From: CAYRGQ01 sp964444885
GTDB taxonomy: Bacteria > Bacteroidota > Bacteroidia > Sphingobacteriales > Sphingobacteriaceae
Assembly (NCBI GenBank): GCA_964444885.1
Contig: CAYUIZ010000007.1
Span: forward strand, 1-59,699
Reading direction: 5' to 3'
DNA: 59,699 nt
Positions 8,781-17,128 of the stretch are shown piece by piece. Each line of letters starts with the position of its first letter. Position 1 is the stretch's first letter. The notes beneath the pieces were generated by a model. The model was not told where the DNA came from. It did no database searches and worked only from the letters and a program-made list of their open reading frames with translations. A program made the position numbers and the translations under genes.

Positions 8781-9461
8781 TCACTTTGTGCTAATATTCT
8801 TTTGTTTTTTTGGTGTGGCTAGCGAATAGTTTTTTTCGTAGTATTTGCACATCCAGGTGATGGGGCAGCGCTCGCATTTCGGGCTGCGTGCCAGGCATAT
8901 ATACCGCCCGTGTAGGATCAGCCAGTGGTGCGCGATGTGAATGGTCTCCTTGGGCAGATATTTCACCAATTGCTTCTCCACCGCTAAGGGTGTGGTGGCA
9001 TTGTGTGTGAGGCCGATGCGGTTCGCTACGCGGAATACGTGCGTATCTACCGCCATGGCTGGCGCATTGTACACGACTGACGCAATCACATTGGCGGTTT
9101 TGCGGCCCACACCGGGCAGTTGTTGTAGATCTTCTATCTTTTCTGGCACTTCCCCGCCGAATGTTGTCAGCAGTTTGTTGGCCATGCCGACCAAGTGCTT
9201 GGCCTTGTTGTTGGGATAGCTCACGCTCCGGATGTAGGAAAACACCTCTTCTACCGAAGCCGCAGCCAAGCTTTCCGCGTCCGGAAATCGTTCGAAGAGC
9301 GCAGGTGTGACTTGGTTGATCCGTTTATCGGTGCATTGCGCCGACAGGATGACAGCCACCAGCAATTCGAAAGGCGTGCTGTAGTTCAGTTCGGTCTGTG
9401 CATCCGGACTATGCGTGGAGAAATAGTCCACAAAAGCGCGGTACCTGTCTTTTTTGAGCAT
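8781..9461 (-). CDS. nth: Endonuclease III
   Basis: 226 residues from ATG 9461. The longer opening to 9527 is rejected because its extra residues are unlike the family and the promoter lies in it. Bifunctional DNA glycosylase/AP lyase of base-excision repair for oxidised pyrimidines. The helix-hairpin-helix LPGVGRKTA contains catalytic Lys121, and catalytic Asp139 lies in AVDTHVFRV. The [4Fe-4S] motif C-x6-C-x2-C-x5-C near the C terminus is complete. The promoter is unusually close to the start codon (see 9465-9496). recA follows on the same strand. Confidence 0.95.
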   Translation of the reverse strand: MLKKDRYRAFVDYFSTHSPDAQTELNYSTPFELLVAVILSAQCTDKRINQVTPALFERFPDAESLAAASVEEVFSYIRSVSYPNNKAKHLVGMANKLLTTFGGEVPEKIEDLQQLPGVGRKTANVIASVVYNAPAMAVDTHVFRVANRIGLTHNATTPLAVEKQLVKYLPKETIHIAHHWLILHGRYICLARSPKCERCPITWMCKYYEKNYSLATPKKQKNISTK

Positions 9462-9464
9462 GCC

Positions 9465-9496
9465 CAAACTTAGCGAAAGTAGCAGGGAATTGCAAA
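9465..9496 (-). promoter_or_regulatory. nth promoter, predicted leaderless
   Basis: On the minus strand: TTTG (9496 to 9493), a 20-bp spacer, then TAAGTTTG (9472 to 9465), matching both Bacteroidota elements at the expected spacing. Only 3 nt separate the -7 element from the nth ATG, so transcription should begin at or within a base of the start codon. Confidence 0.68.
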
Positions 9497-9571
9497 GAAA
9501 AGTGGATGTGGGCGACTTGCCACCCATTGCCTATCGTCAGGGAATTGGGCCTTGCGGTCATTGGCGTGCCG

Positions 9572-10957
9572 CTATTTCGCCATCTCCAATGCTGCCGTCG
9601 TTGTATAGTACTTGGCAATCATATTGGGTACCTCCCAATCAGGCAATTTGCCGGCTTTCAAAAAGCCCAGGTACTTGCTTGTTACCTCCGCGAAATGCTC
9701 CTCATGCGTGGTCGCCAACGAGGCGTCTACACTGATCCGGTAATCGCCGTTGCCTGTTTCGGAAAATGCCAGTCCGGCGTACCGGCCCGCGAGCTGTTCA
9801 ACGGCCTGCTGCAGCGCCTGCCTGAAGGCTGGCCCGTCTTGCCCGTCGGCGGGTACGGCATACAATACCGGCCGGTAATTCTCCACTGCGCCCTGTTTGA
9901 TCACCAGGTGGGCCTTGTCGCCGCGCATGATGGAATAGTGCGTGTCGCCCGTGCCGGCCGGGGCTTCGAAATCCCAAATAACCGATACCTTGGCATGCTT
10001 GCCCTTGATCGTGTAGTGGATCTCGCCATTTGAAAAGACAGCCAAGTTGCCGACGTCGTCCACGTCTTTCTGGAGGAATTGGGGTATTTCCGGCAAGCCT
10101 GTCACTTGTTCGAATTGTTGCGCGGTCAATTTTGTCGGCCATCTCCGGGCCGCGATCAGGCCAATGTCCGTTTTATAATCAATGATTTGTTCGGGGAAGC
10201 ATTCCCATTGCACCAAATCCACCAAATGCGTGTTGACATCTACCATGCCTTCGCCTTGCTGCGCAACGTCGAAAAACCAGGCCGGCCGTACCAAAGGCTT
10301 GCCCGACACTTCCTTGAAAAAATGGTGCACGCTCTCCTTAGTGATGGCGGGCTCGTCGATGCTTCCGGCAATCAATTCGCCGAAAAACGCGGGTATTTGC
10401 GAAAACTCGCGCTGCAAGATCGTGTTGATTTCATAGCGCTCCGTCATGATGTCGTACAGCAATACCTCGTTTTCCTCCGCCAGCCTGAATGCCTCCTCCA
10501 GTTTCAAGAAGGCGCTTCGCGTGATCGCCATTGGCTTGTCAGACAGTACGTTAAAGCCCGCCTCTGCCGACCGCAGGATATAATCGGTTTTGTCTCGATT
10601 GTTGCCAGCCAGCACGATGACGTTGCCGCGCCGCTCCTCCAGCATTTTCTCAAAAAAGTCAGCTCCCTTGTACGCCACTTGGTGCCAGCTTGTAGGATCT
10701 GCCTCGCGCGTATTATATTGCGTGATCAATGCTTGGTACGATTCCAGTTCGCGGCCTTCGGGGGCATACACGTGGACGGTGGAGTCGACATCGCTATACA
10801 TCGCCTTCTGCACCAAGGCGGCATGGAAATGTCCTGGTGCTACGGTCACCAAGCGGATTTTTCCTGTTTCAGCATCCTGCCCGTTTTTTTGTGCTTGGCT
10901 ACAACTCATTAGCGTTGCAGTGATCGCGAGTAAGAAAATTGATGTTATCCGTGCCAT
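9572..10957 (-). CDS. Lipoprotein Gfo/Idh/MocA-type oxidoreductase
   Basis: 461 residues from ATG 10957. That start gives a lipoprotein signal peptide ending LMSC, whereas the longer opening to 11188 runs into the next gene. The fold is recognisable from SDKPMAITRSAF (equivalent of the EKP motif) and VDVNTHLVDLVQW (D-x3-H-like). However, the expected N-terminal GxGxxG nucleotide loop reads VAPGHFHAAL, so cofactor binding may be altered or the cofactor held tightly. It is the last gene of a four-gene exported operon, 23 nt after the Tat-exported paralogue. Probably acts on an oxidised sugar or sugar glycoside in the periplasm; substrate unknown. Confidence 0.8.
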   Translation of the reverse strand: MARITSIFLLAITATLMSCSQAQKNGQDAETGKIRLVTVAPGHFHAALVQKAMYSDVDSTVHVYAPEGRELESYQALITQYNTREADPTSWHQVAYKGADFFEKMLEERRGNVIVLAGNNRDKTDYILRSAEAGFNVLSDKPMAITRSAFLKLEEAFRLAEENEVLLYDIMTERYEINTILQREFSQIPAFFGELIAGSIDEPAITKESVHHFFKEVSGKPLVRPAWFFDVAQQGEGMVDVNTHLVDLVQWECFPEQIIDYKTDIGLIAARRWPTKLTAQQFEQVTGLPEIPQFLQKDVDDVGNLAVFSNGEIHYTIKGKHAKVSVIWDFEAPAGTGDTHYSIMRGDKAHLVIKQGAVENYRPVLYAVPADGQDGPAFRQALQQAVEQLAGRYAGLAFSETGNGDYRISVDASLATTHEEHFAEVTSKYLGFLKAGKLPDWEVPNMIAKYYTTTAALEMAK

Positions 10958-10980
10958 GTTTTTTACGCGTTGAGATTGAA

Positions 10981-12390
10981 CTACCGTACATATTGAGTGC
11001 CGTACGGGTGCCGTTGCGGCCGTGCAAGAAGCCCGTTGGCCTCCGGGTCGTTGGCAAATGTCTCCGTTTTGGCATCCCAATGCAGCTCGCGGCCCAGCTT
11101 CATAGCGGCATGGGCCACCAGGCAAGCGCTGCCCGAGCGGTGGGCAATCTCGACATGGCTGATGGGTTGTTGCCCGTTTTGGATGCACTCCAGCCAGTCG
11201 GTGTGTTGCTCGGGGCTTTCATACAGCTTTGTTTCGTGGGGCTGGATGACCGATTGCAGTATGCGGGCGTCGCTCGCGTAAAATGCTTGGTTGTCGTTAT
11301 CGCCGGCGGCCGTGGGGTCAGACGCCGTCACGCCGACATTCCCGCGCGACACAAAAATCCATCCCTCCGTTCCTTCAAAGCGGACGCCGTTGGGGTTTGC
11401 CCCACTGATTTCCATCAGCATGTCATTGGGGTACCGCATTTCGACCCGGAAGTCGCCGTGGACATTCCAAAGCCCCTCCGTGGGAAACTGCGCGCTTGCC
11501 TTTGCCGACAAGGGCCCGCTCAGCTCGGTGTCCATCCCCCAATGCGCAATGTCCAAGTGATGCGACCCCCATCCCGTGATCATCCCCGCCCCGAATTGCT
11601 CGCAGCGCAGCCAGCCCGGACGGGCGTGGATATCGTCTTGCGAGTGCACGCGGTCTAGCGTGTATGGCACCAGGGGGGTAGACCCGAGCCACATATCGTA
11701 GTCCAGCGTGTCGGGGATGGGCATTTGCTGGAGATTGCCTCCCGCGGGGTCGCCGGGCAGGCCGATGACAACGCGCTGCAGCTTACCGATGCGGCCATTG
11801 CGCACAAGCTCGCAGGTTCGTTTGAACTGCGGCCAAGGATTGACCGAGCGTTGCTGGCTGCCCAATTGGAATATCACGTCCTTTTCCTTGACCGTGTCCG
11901 CCATCATCCGCCCTTCCTGTATGGTCAGCGAGGTTGGTTTTTGGAGGTAAATATGCTTCCCGGCTATCGCGGCTTCCATGGCAGGCTGTGCGTGCCAATG
12001 GTCTGGCGTACTGATGATGACCGCATCGATATCGGGGTTGGTGAGCATGTCGCGGTAGTCTGTGTACATGCGCACGTCCGGCGCGGCCTGCCCGGGCGTT
12101 TTGTCCCGGTGGGCTTTCTCAATCCATTCCTTGCCGATTTGCAGGCGTTTTCGGTCTACGTCGGCCACGGCTACCACGCGCGCGTAGTCGTGCTTGATCA
12201 CCTCGGGCAAGTCGTGGGTCATGGCGATCCGCCCGAAGCCGATCTGCCCGATATGGATGCGGTTGCTCGGCGCTGTTTTGCCAAAAACGGAGGAAGGTAC
12301 GATGCTCGGGAATGTCGCGGCCGCCAGGACCGAAGCAGATCCCAAAGCCGTTTGTTTGATAAACGCTCGTCTGTTTTGTTTTGCACGCAT
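10981..12390 (-). CDS. Tat-exported Gfo/Idh/MocA family oxidoreductase
   Basis: 469 residues from ATG 12390. This start places a twin-arginine motif (NRRAFIKQ) right at the N terminus followed by a hydrophobic stretch, so it is exported folded with its NAD(P) cofactor. Rossmann loop GQIGFGRIA, QKPTSLTIQEGR (EKP-like) and the catalytic region GSHHLDIAHWGMD are visible. The family oxidises or reduces sugars and inositols; exported members in Bacteroidota act on glycosides. It sits between thuA (upstream) and the lipoprotein paralogue (downstream) and is probably controlled by the divergent LacI protein. Confidence 0.88.
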   Translation of the reverse strand: MRAKQNRRAFIKQTALGSASVLAAATFPSIVPSSVFGKTAPSNRIHIGQIGFGRIAMTHDLPEVIKHDYARVVAVADVDRKRLQIGKEWIEKAHRDKTPGQAAPDVRMYTDYRDMLTNPDIDAVIISTPDHWHAQPAMEAAIAGKHIYLQKPTSLTIQEGRMMADTVKEKDVIFQLGSQQRSVNPWPQFKRTCELVRNGRIGKLQRVVIGLPGDPAGGNLQQMPIPDTLDYDMWLGSTPLVPYTLDRVHSQDDIHARPGWLRCEQFGAGMITGWGSHHLDIAHWGMDTELSGPLSAKASAQFPTEGLWNVHGDFRVEMRYPNDMLMEISGANPNGVRFEGTEGWIFVSRGNVGVTASDPTAAGDNDNQAFYASDARILQSVIQPHETKLYESPEQHTDWLECIQNGQQPISHVEIAHRSGSACLVAHAAMKLGRELHWDAKTETFANDPEANGLLARPQRHPYGTQYVR

Positions 12391-12422
12391 AATAGGTTTG
12401 TTAAAAAGGTTAAAATCGTGGT

Positions 12423-13259
12423 TCAATCCGATTCTCGCAGGCTATCGTTCGGGGATTGGGCGTACGCCTTGCTGTAGTCCAGCGGCGTTGCGTCGCCGAC
12501 GGCCCATTGGATGCCGCCTAGCAAATGCGCGCGGAATTCTTCGTCCAAATAATCTTCCTTGCTGTGTCCCAATGACGTGTACCACGAGCGCCCGCCGTCA
12601 TATTCTTGGCACCACACCGACGGGAAAGCATCGCCAAAGGTATCCAGACGCTTCGGGTTTTCTCCTTTGAGCGTTTTGGCGTCGTTGACGGCGATCACGT
12701 GCAGGTTGACGCGCATCTCCTTCAGGTAATAGAACTCGTCGCCCGCGGGCCGGTGCCAACGCCGCTTGAGATGGGCTACCGACGGATGGCTGTGGTCGAT
12801 GACATCGACCGTGAAGGGTTGGTACACATCGTGCCAATAAAACGTGGCGCCCAGCAGCTGCTTGAACCAGGTCCATTTGCGCTCTGTGCCAGACGCGGAA
12901 TGGACGCCTACGAAGCCGCCACCCGCCTGGATGTAGCGCATCAGGGCCACCCGTTGCGCATCGGTGTCGAATACGTCGTTATTGGTATTGGAAAAAACCA
13001 GCGCGTGGTACTGGCGCAGGTTCTCGTCGGTGAAATCCGCCGGGTCGTCGCTCACGTCGACTTGGAAACCATGGCGCTGGCCCAGCTCTTGGAACGCGAT
13101 GATCGAGTTCGGGATATTGTCATGCACGAAGCCAACCCCATTTTTGGTATAAACGAGTATTTTGACGTCTTTCCAGGGTACCTGCTGGGCAAAACTACCG
13201 GACAGGCCCCACAAGCATAGGGCGAGGGCAAGCAAACAGGCTGAGCGGTAATTTTTCAT
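12423..13259 (-). CDS. thuA: Secreted ThuA domain protein
   Basis: 278 residues with a signal peptide (cleavage near SFA-QQ). The ThuA fold, related to class I glutamine amidotransferases, is indicated by KILVYTKNGVGFVHDNI, FSNTNNDVF, GGGFVGVHSASG and the later YDGGRSWYTSLGHSKEDY. thuAB of Sinorhizobium act in trehalose and disaccharide use through 3-keto sugars; the exact reaction of ThuA is not settled. Here it sits directly between the PmoA-like gene (47 nt) and the Tat-exported oxidoreductase (32 nt). Confidence 0.88.
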   Translation of the reverse strand: MKNYRSACLLALALCLWGLSGSFAQQVPWKDVKILVYTKNGVGFVHDNIPNSIIAFQELGQRHGFQVDVSDDPADFTDENLRQYHALVFSNTNNDVFDTDAQRVALMRYIQAGGGFVGVHSASGTERKWTWFKQLLGATFYWHDVYQPFTVDVIDHSHPSVAHLKRRWHRPAGDEFYYLKEMRVNLHVIAVNDAKTLKGENPKRLDTFGDAFPSVWCQEYDGGRSWYTSLGHSKEDYLDEEFRAHLLGGIQWAVGDATPLDYSKAYAQSPNDSLRESD

Positions 13260-13306
13260 GCGATGGTCGTTTTAAATGAGCGGTTTTTTGCTTTATCGTT
13301 AGGGTT

Positions 13307-14596
13307 TTAAGGCGTTTGCCGTGCGCGCACCATCACCTGGGGCGGGGTGGCAAACGACTGCCAATACTGTTCCGCCTCGGCGGGCGTGAGTGCCCCGTCA
13401 AATACCAGCAGGCGGTAGCGGAGCGTGTGCCGTTGCCCGTTGGCCAATGTCCAATCCTTGGTTTTTGTTGGCGAAAAATTGAAAAATTGGTCGCCTCGGC
13501 CGCCGTTGCCGTCTCGGGGCCACACGCGGATCGGCTCGGGGAAGTTATAGTTGGCCGGATAGGACATGAACAGCACGCCGCCGGTGCCCGTCCCCAGCTC
13601 GCCCGATACGATGGCCCAGCGTTCCAACGAACCGTCGGCTTCGTCCCATGTTTTGCCGCTGGCCGTCCGGATATCGCTGTTCTGGTTCGTCCAGTCTTCC
13701 CTGGCCCGCATCCCCAGCCCACCGTATCGGTATTCCTTGAGGATGACATCCTGCCCTTCATCGCCTACAGGGTGCAAAACGGACTTGATGTCGACCAAGT
13801 ATCGCCCTTGGTGTTCTGGGAATACCGATATCATCCAGTTTTCATGGATGATGGTATCCTCCCGGCCCTCGTCGAAAATGACGTGGTGGTGCACGGCGTT
13901 AAACCCCGTGGCCACAGGGCCTTCATACGTGCCGTCAAAGCCGCCAAATCGAACCGTACCTTGGTTGTCGTTGAGGTTCCAAAGGTCATACGTTTTGCCA
14001 CGGTATTCCAGGCGCGTCCACGGGTTCCACAGCCCGTAGTGATGGTAGTGGTCTGGCGGCTGAATACGCGTCAGTGTTTCGCCGGAGGGCGTGTTGATCG
14101 GATGGACGAAGCCCGCCCGGCTATACCGTGGGCTGACGCCCTCTGGCGGGGGCTGCGGCGCGTGTCGGTAGCCCAGCAGGACGTTGCCGCTACGGCCTTT
14201 GAGCCGGATGTCCACGGACGAAAGCGCGATCGCCTGTGTGCGAAAACTGCGTGCTTTTTTCGGCTCCAGCACGAATGTGCGGACTGTTCCCGTTGGGAAC
14301 GCGTCGTCTAGCACCCACTGGATTTGAACGCTCCCCGATTGGGCTTTTGACCATTGGAAGGGCTGCTCAGCACGCTGGCCAGCAGTGACCTCCACCAGCC
14401 GCAATTCTGAGGGAACGCCATCTTGAAACGCATCGATGGATACGCTGACCGGGGAATGTGGATGCGATTGGGCGCTAGCGATAACGGTTAGCTCGTAGGC
14501 TTGCTGGGCCGATACCGGGACGGCCAGCACCAAGGCCATAAAAGCGGCCATGATGGGGATGCGTTTCGAATTGGTTTTAACGAATGCGTTCATCAT
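13307..14596 (-). CDS. Secreted PmoA (DUF6807) family protein
   Basis: About 429 residues from ATG 14596 (alternative 14593). The longer opening to 14971 overlaps lacI and has no signal peptide; from 14596 a signal peptide ending VSAQQ follows. The family name comes from a Pfam 'methane oxygenase PmoA' label, but these proteins are not methane monooxygenases and occur in sugar-use loci. Histidine-rich blocks DHYHHYGLW and HHHVIFDEG plus HENW could bind metal. It is first in the four-gene operon and therefore nearest the LacI-regulated promoter region. Role unknown. Confidence 0.8.
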   Translation of the reverse strand: MMNAFVKTNSKRIPIMAAFMALVLAVPVSAQQAYELTVIASAQSHPHSPVSVSIDAFQDGVPSELRLVEVTAGQRAEQPFQWSKAQSGSVQIQWVLDDAFPTGTVRTFVLEPKKARSFRTQAIALSSVDIRLKGRSGNVLLGYRHAPQPPPEGVSPRYSRAGFVHPINTPSGETLTRIQPPDHYHHYGLWNPWTRLEYRGKTYDLWNLNDNQGTVRFGGFDGTYEGPVATGFNAVHHHVIFDEGREDTIIHENWMISVFPEHQGRYLVDIKSVLHPVGDEGQDVILKEYRYGGLGMRAREDWTNQNSDIRTASGKTWDEADGSLERWAIVSGELGTGTGGVLFMSYPANYNFPEPIRVWPRDGNGGRGDQFFNFSPTKTKDWTLANGQRHTLRYRLLVFDGALTPAEAEQYWQSFATPPQVMVRARQTP

Positions 14597-14906
14597 ATCG
14601 TGCTTGGTTATGCTAAAGGCCTGCACTGTGGTGAGCCCCGGTTCTGATATGGATAAGGCCAAGTCCGCACGCTTGGTCCCTGTTAAAATACGCCTAGTGA
14701 ATTCGTATGATTCAGTATAATCTGGCAGAACAATATTAGTGAAAATAATACGGTCAGCATCAACATATTGCAGATTATCTACAAAAACGTTATCGGTAAG
14801 CGCAGGGCAACGACAGGCTGAGGCGCGCGGTCGCCCGAGGCAAGTATGCGGTTCTCTTGTCCGTATTGTATATCTTTGGTTGATAACACTTTTTTCCGTG
14901 ACGGAT
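14597..14906. other. Divergent control region between the sugar operon and lacI
   Basis: 310 bases with no gene; A/T-rich around 14690-14800. It must hold the promoters of both the minus-strand operon and lacI. On the plus strand TATCTTTG (14871-14878) serves lacI. For the operon only a one-mismatch -7 (TAATATTG on the minus strand, 14738 to 14731) was seen. An AACGTT-centred half-palindrome at 14786-14791 could be a LacI-family operator, but symmetry outside the core is poor. Confidence 0.5.
14871..14878 (+). promoter_or_regulatory. lacI-family gene -7 element
   Basis: TATCTTTG, a full TAnnTTTG match, 28 nt before ATG 14907. It supports rejecting the longer in-frame opening that begins at 14739. 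Confidence 0.5.
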
Positions 14907-15956
14907 ATGGCCAATCTAACATTACGAGATATTGCCCAGGCACTTAACCTTTCGGTTTCCACCGTTTCCAAGGCGTTGCACGACAGCTACGAAATCGGTG
15001 AGGAGACCAAGAAACGCGTAAGGGACTTTGCGAAGGCAAACCATTACTCCCCAAACCGCATGGCAAAGAGCCTGAAAATGGGCAAAAGCGGCTCCATCGG
15101 TGTGATAATATGCTCAATGGACAATAGCTTCGTCGCACAGATGCTGGACGGCATCGATCAGGCGTGCACCGAGGCAGGCTATGATTTAGTGATCATGCAG
15201 AGCAAGGAGTCGCTCGCCAAGGAGACCGCGTGTATCGCCCAGCTCGAGGCCCGCGGTGTCGAAGGTATCCTGATATCGCCGTCTATACAGACCCAGGATT
15301 TTAAACGCCTGAAGGAATTACAGGGCGCCGGCGTGCCGGTCGTGCTGTTTGACCGGCTGAGCGACCAAATGGACACCGAGCAGGTCGGCGCGGATAATTT
15401 TGGCGGCGCCTATCAGGCCACCAAGCACCTCGTCGCCAACGGGCATAGTCATATCGCATTCCTCAACGTGGATTCGTCGCTGAGTATCGCCTCCGAGCGC
15501 TTGGCCGGATATAAGCAAGCGCTCAAAGAGCGGCGCATCGCTTTGCCGGATTCGTACAGCCTGTCGTGCGATTGCTCTAGCCCCGCCTCCATTGCCACGG
15601 ATGTGACGGATGCCATCCGCCGGCTGATGCGTTTTCCGCAGCCGCCCACGGCGATCTTGACGGCTACGGATCAAATCTCCATGCAGGCGCTGATTTCTTT
15701 CCGCGAACTGGGGCTGCGCGTGCCCGAAGACATTGCCATTGCCGCCTTTAGCAACACCGACATCGCCGATGTGTTGGCAACGCCGCTGACCACCATCCGG
15801 CAGCCTGCTTTCGAAATTGGTAAAACAGCGACCAGCAAGTTGGTTCAGTTACTCAAGCAACAACAACGGGGCATTGCCCACGAGGATTTTGAGCGAGTCG
15901 AATTGGCGATGGAGCTCACCGTGAGGCGGTCGAGCTTGCGTAGTCGGGGCGTCTAA
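14907..15956 (+). CDS. LacI family transcriptional regulator
   Basis: 349 residues. ATG 14907 is chosen because the helix-turn-helix begins at once (TLRDIAQALNLSVSTVSKALHD) and the promoter -7 element lies inside the upstream extension. An HTH and hinge (about 3-60) are followed by a periplasmic-binding-protein-like effector domain (SIGVIICSMDNSFVAQMLDGI onward; GADNFGGAYQATKHL; PPTAILTATDQISMQAL). It is divergent from, and the obvious regulator of, the exported PmoA-ThuA-oxidoreductase operon. The effector is probably a sugar. Confidence 0.93.
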   Translation: MANLTLRDIAQALNLSVSTVSKALHDSYEIGEETKKRVRDFAKANHYSPNRMAKSLKMGKSGSIGVIICSMDNSFVAQMLDGIDQACTEAGYDLVIMQSKESLAKETACIAQLEARGVEGILISPSIQTQDFKRLKELQGAGVPVVLFDRLSDQMDTEQVGADNFGGAYQATKHLVANGHSHIAFLNVDSSLSIASERLAGYKQALKERRIALPDSYSLSCDCSSPASIATDVTDAIRRLMRFPQPPTAILTATDQISMQALISFRELGLRVPEDIAIAAFSNTDIADVLATPLTTIRQPAFEIGKTATSKLVQLLKQQQRGIAHEDFERVELAMELTVRRSSLRSRGV

Positions 15957-15988
15957 CGTCGTTAATCCGCTCTTTTTTCGGGTTTCCC

Positions 15989-17050
15989 TTATTTTGGGCT
16001 GGGCTGGGCTGTGGCACGCAGGTATTGGCGAAGGCGGGAGAGTAGCCGCTTTTCGTCGTCAGGATCGAAGCCAGCGCGGATGGGCACGTAGTGTACCGGG
16101 ATGTGCCGCGCGCGGAAAAAGACGCGGAAGGCATGCAGGCGCATCACGTCTTTCTCGGTGGTTACTACGATTTTTTTTTTGCCTTGGAGTGCGTCGAAGC
16201 GCGAGGCGATGCGTTCGATATCCGCATCGGTAAAGGCATGATGGTCTGGAAACGTGACGTGACCACCTACATTATAATGTTGAGACGCGAATTCCACGAA
16301 AGGGCTAGGATTGGCGATGCCGGTCACCAGCAGCACCGGTGTCTGCGTATCGATGGCAAAGGGAGCACCCGTGTCCGTCATGGGCATTAGCGGCTCGTAG
16401 CGGATGGACGAATACAGCAGCGGAACCGAATCAACGGATAGTTTGCCGGCGATTCGTGCTTTCTGGCTTTCCTGCGCGTCTTGGGGTGTTTTAGTCACGA
16501 CCATCATGTCGGCATGCCGCCGCCGGCTGAGCAAATCACGGTAATTTCCCGCAGGAAGCAAGAGGTGCGGACCGTGCAAGGTTGCCGTGAAATCAAATAG
16601 CAGGATGGCGAAGCCGGGAATGAGCGCGCGGTGCTGAAACGCATCGTCCAGCAAAACAAGGTCATGGTTTGCCTCCAGCTGGCGGACGCCCGTCACCCGT
16701 TTTTCGCAGACAGCGACCGTGATAGCTGGAAATTTGCGCTTGAATTGCAGGGGCTCGTCACCCACGAAGGAAGCGTCATCATCGGCCTGCACTTCGCGGT
16801 AGCCCCGGGTACGCCGGCCATATCCCCTGCTGAGCACCGCGATGCGGTACTCATCGCCGAGTGCGCGGACTACGTATTCCACCATGGGGCTTTTCCCCGT
16901 GCCACCGACAGCCAAGTTGCCCACCACAATCGTCGGGATATCCACGGCTGTGCGTTTCATCCAGTTAAGGTCGTAAAGCGCATGGCGAATGGCAATGACT
17001 AAGCCATATAGCAAGGAGAAAGGAAACAGCAAGAGACGGATGTACCTCAT
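15989..17050 (-). CDS. lpxK: Tetraacyldisaccharide 4'-kinase
   Basis: 353 residues. Phosphorylates the lipid A precursor at the 4' position on the inner membrane, which confirms a lipopolysaccharide-making cell. An N-terminal membrane-associated helix (about 4-22) is followed by the P-loop VGGTGKSP at 48-55. LSRGYGRRTRGY and LLDDAFQHRAL are family signatures, with the Asp pair of the active site in the latter. Convergent with lacI; 32 nt separate the two stop codons. Confidence 0.95.
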   Translation of the reverse strand: MRYIRLLLFPFSLLYGLVIAIRHALYDLNWMKRTAVDIPTIVVGNLAVGGTGKSPMVEYVVRALGDEYRIAVLSRGYGRRTRGYREVQADDDASFVGDEPLQFKRKFPAITVAVCEKRVTGVRQLEANHDLVLLDDAFQHRALIPGFAILLFDFTATLHGPHLLLPAGNYRDLLSRRRHADMMVVTKTPQDAQESQKARIAGKLSVDSVPLLYSSIRYEPLMPMTDTGAPFAIDTQTPVLLVTGIANPSPFVEFASQHYNVGGHVTFPDHHAFTDADIERIASRFDALQGKKKIVVTTEKDVMRLHAFRVFFRARHIPVHYVPIRAGFDPDDEKRLLSRLRQYLRATAQPSPK

Positions 17051-17128
17051 GGAAAAGCCCGAATGCGCACAAGTTTACGGAAAGGCCTTTACATACGCAA
17101 AGTTTTCACTCGTCGGCGGTACCGCTGC

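Noticed and set aside
14786..14791. AACGTT-centred LacI operator
   Set aside because: Only the six-base core is symmetric; flanks do not pair, so it is kept only as a remark.
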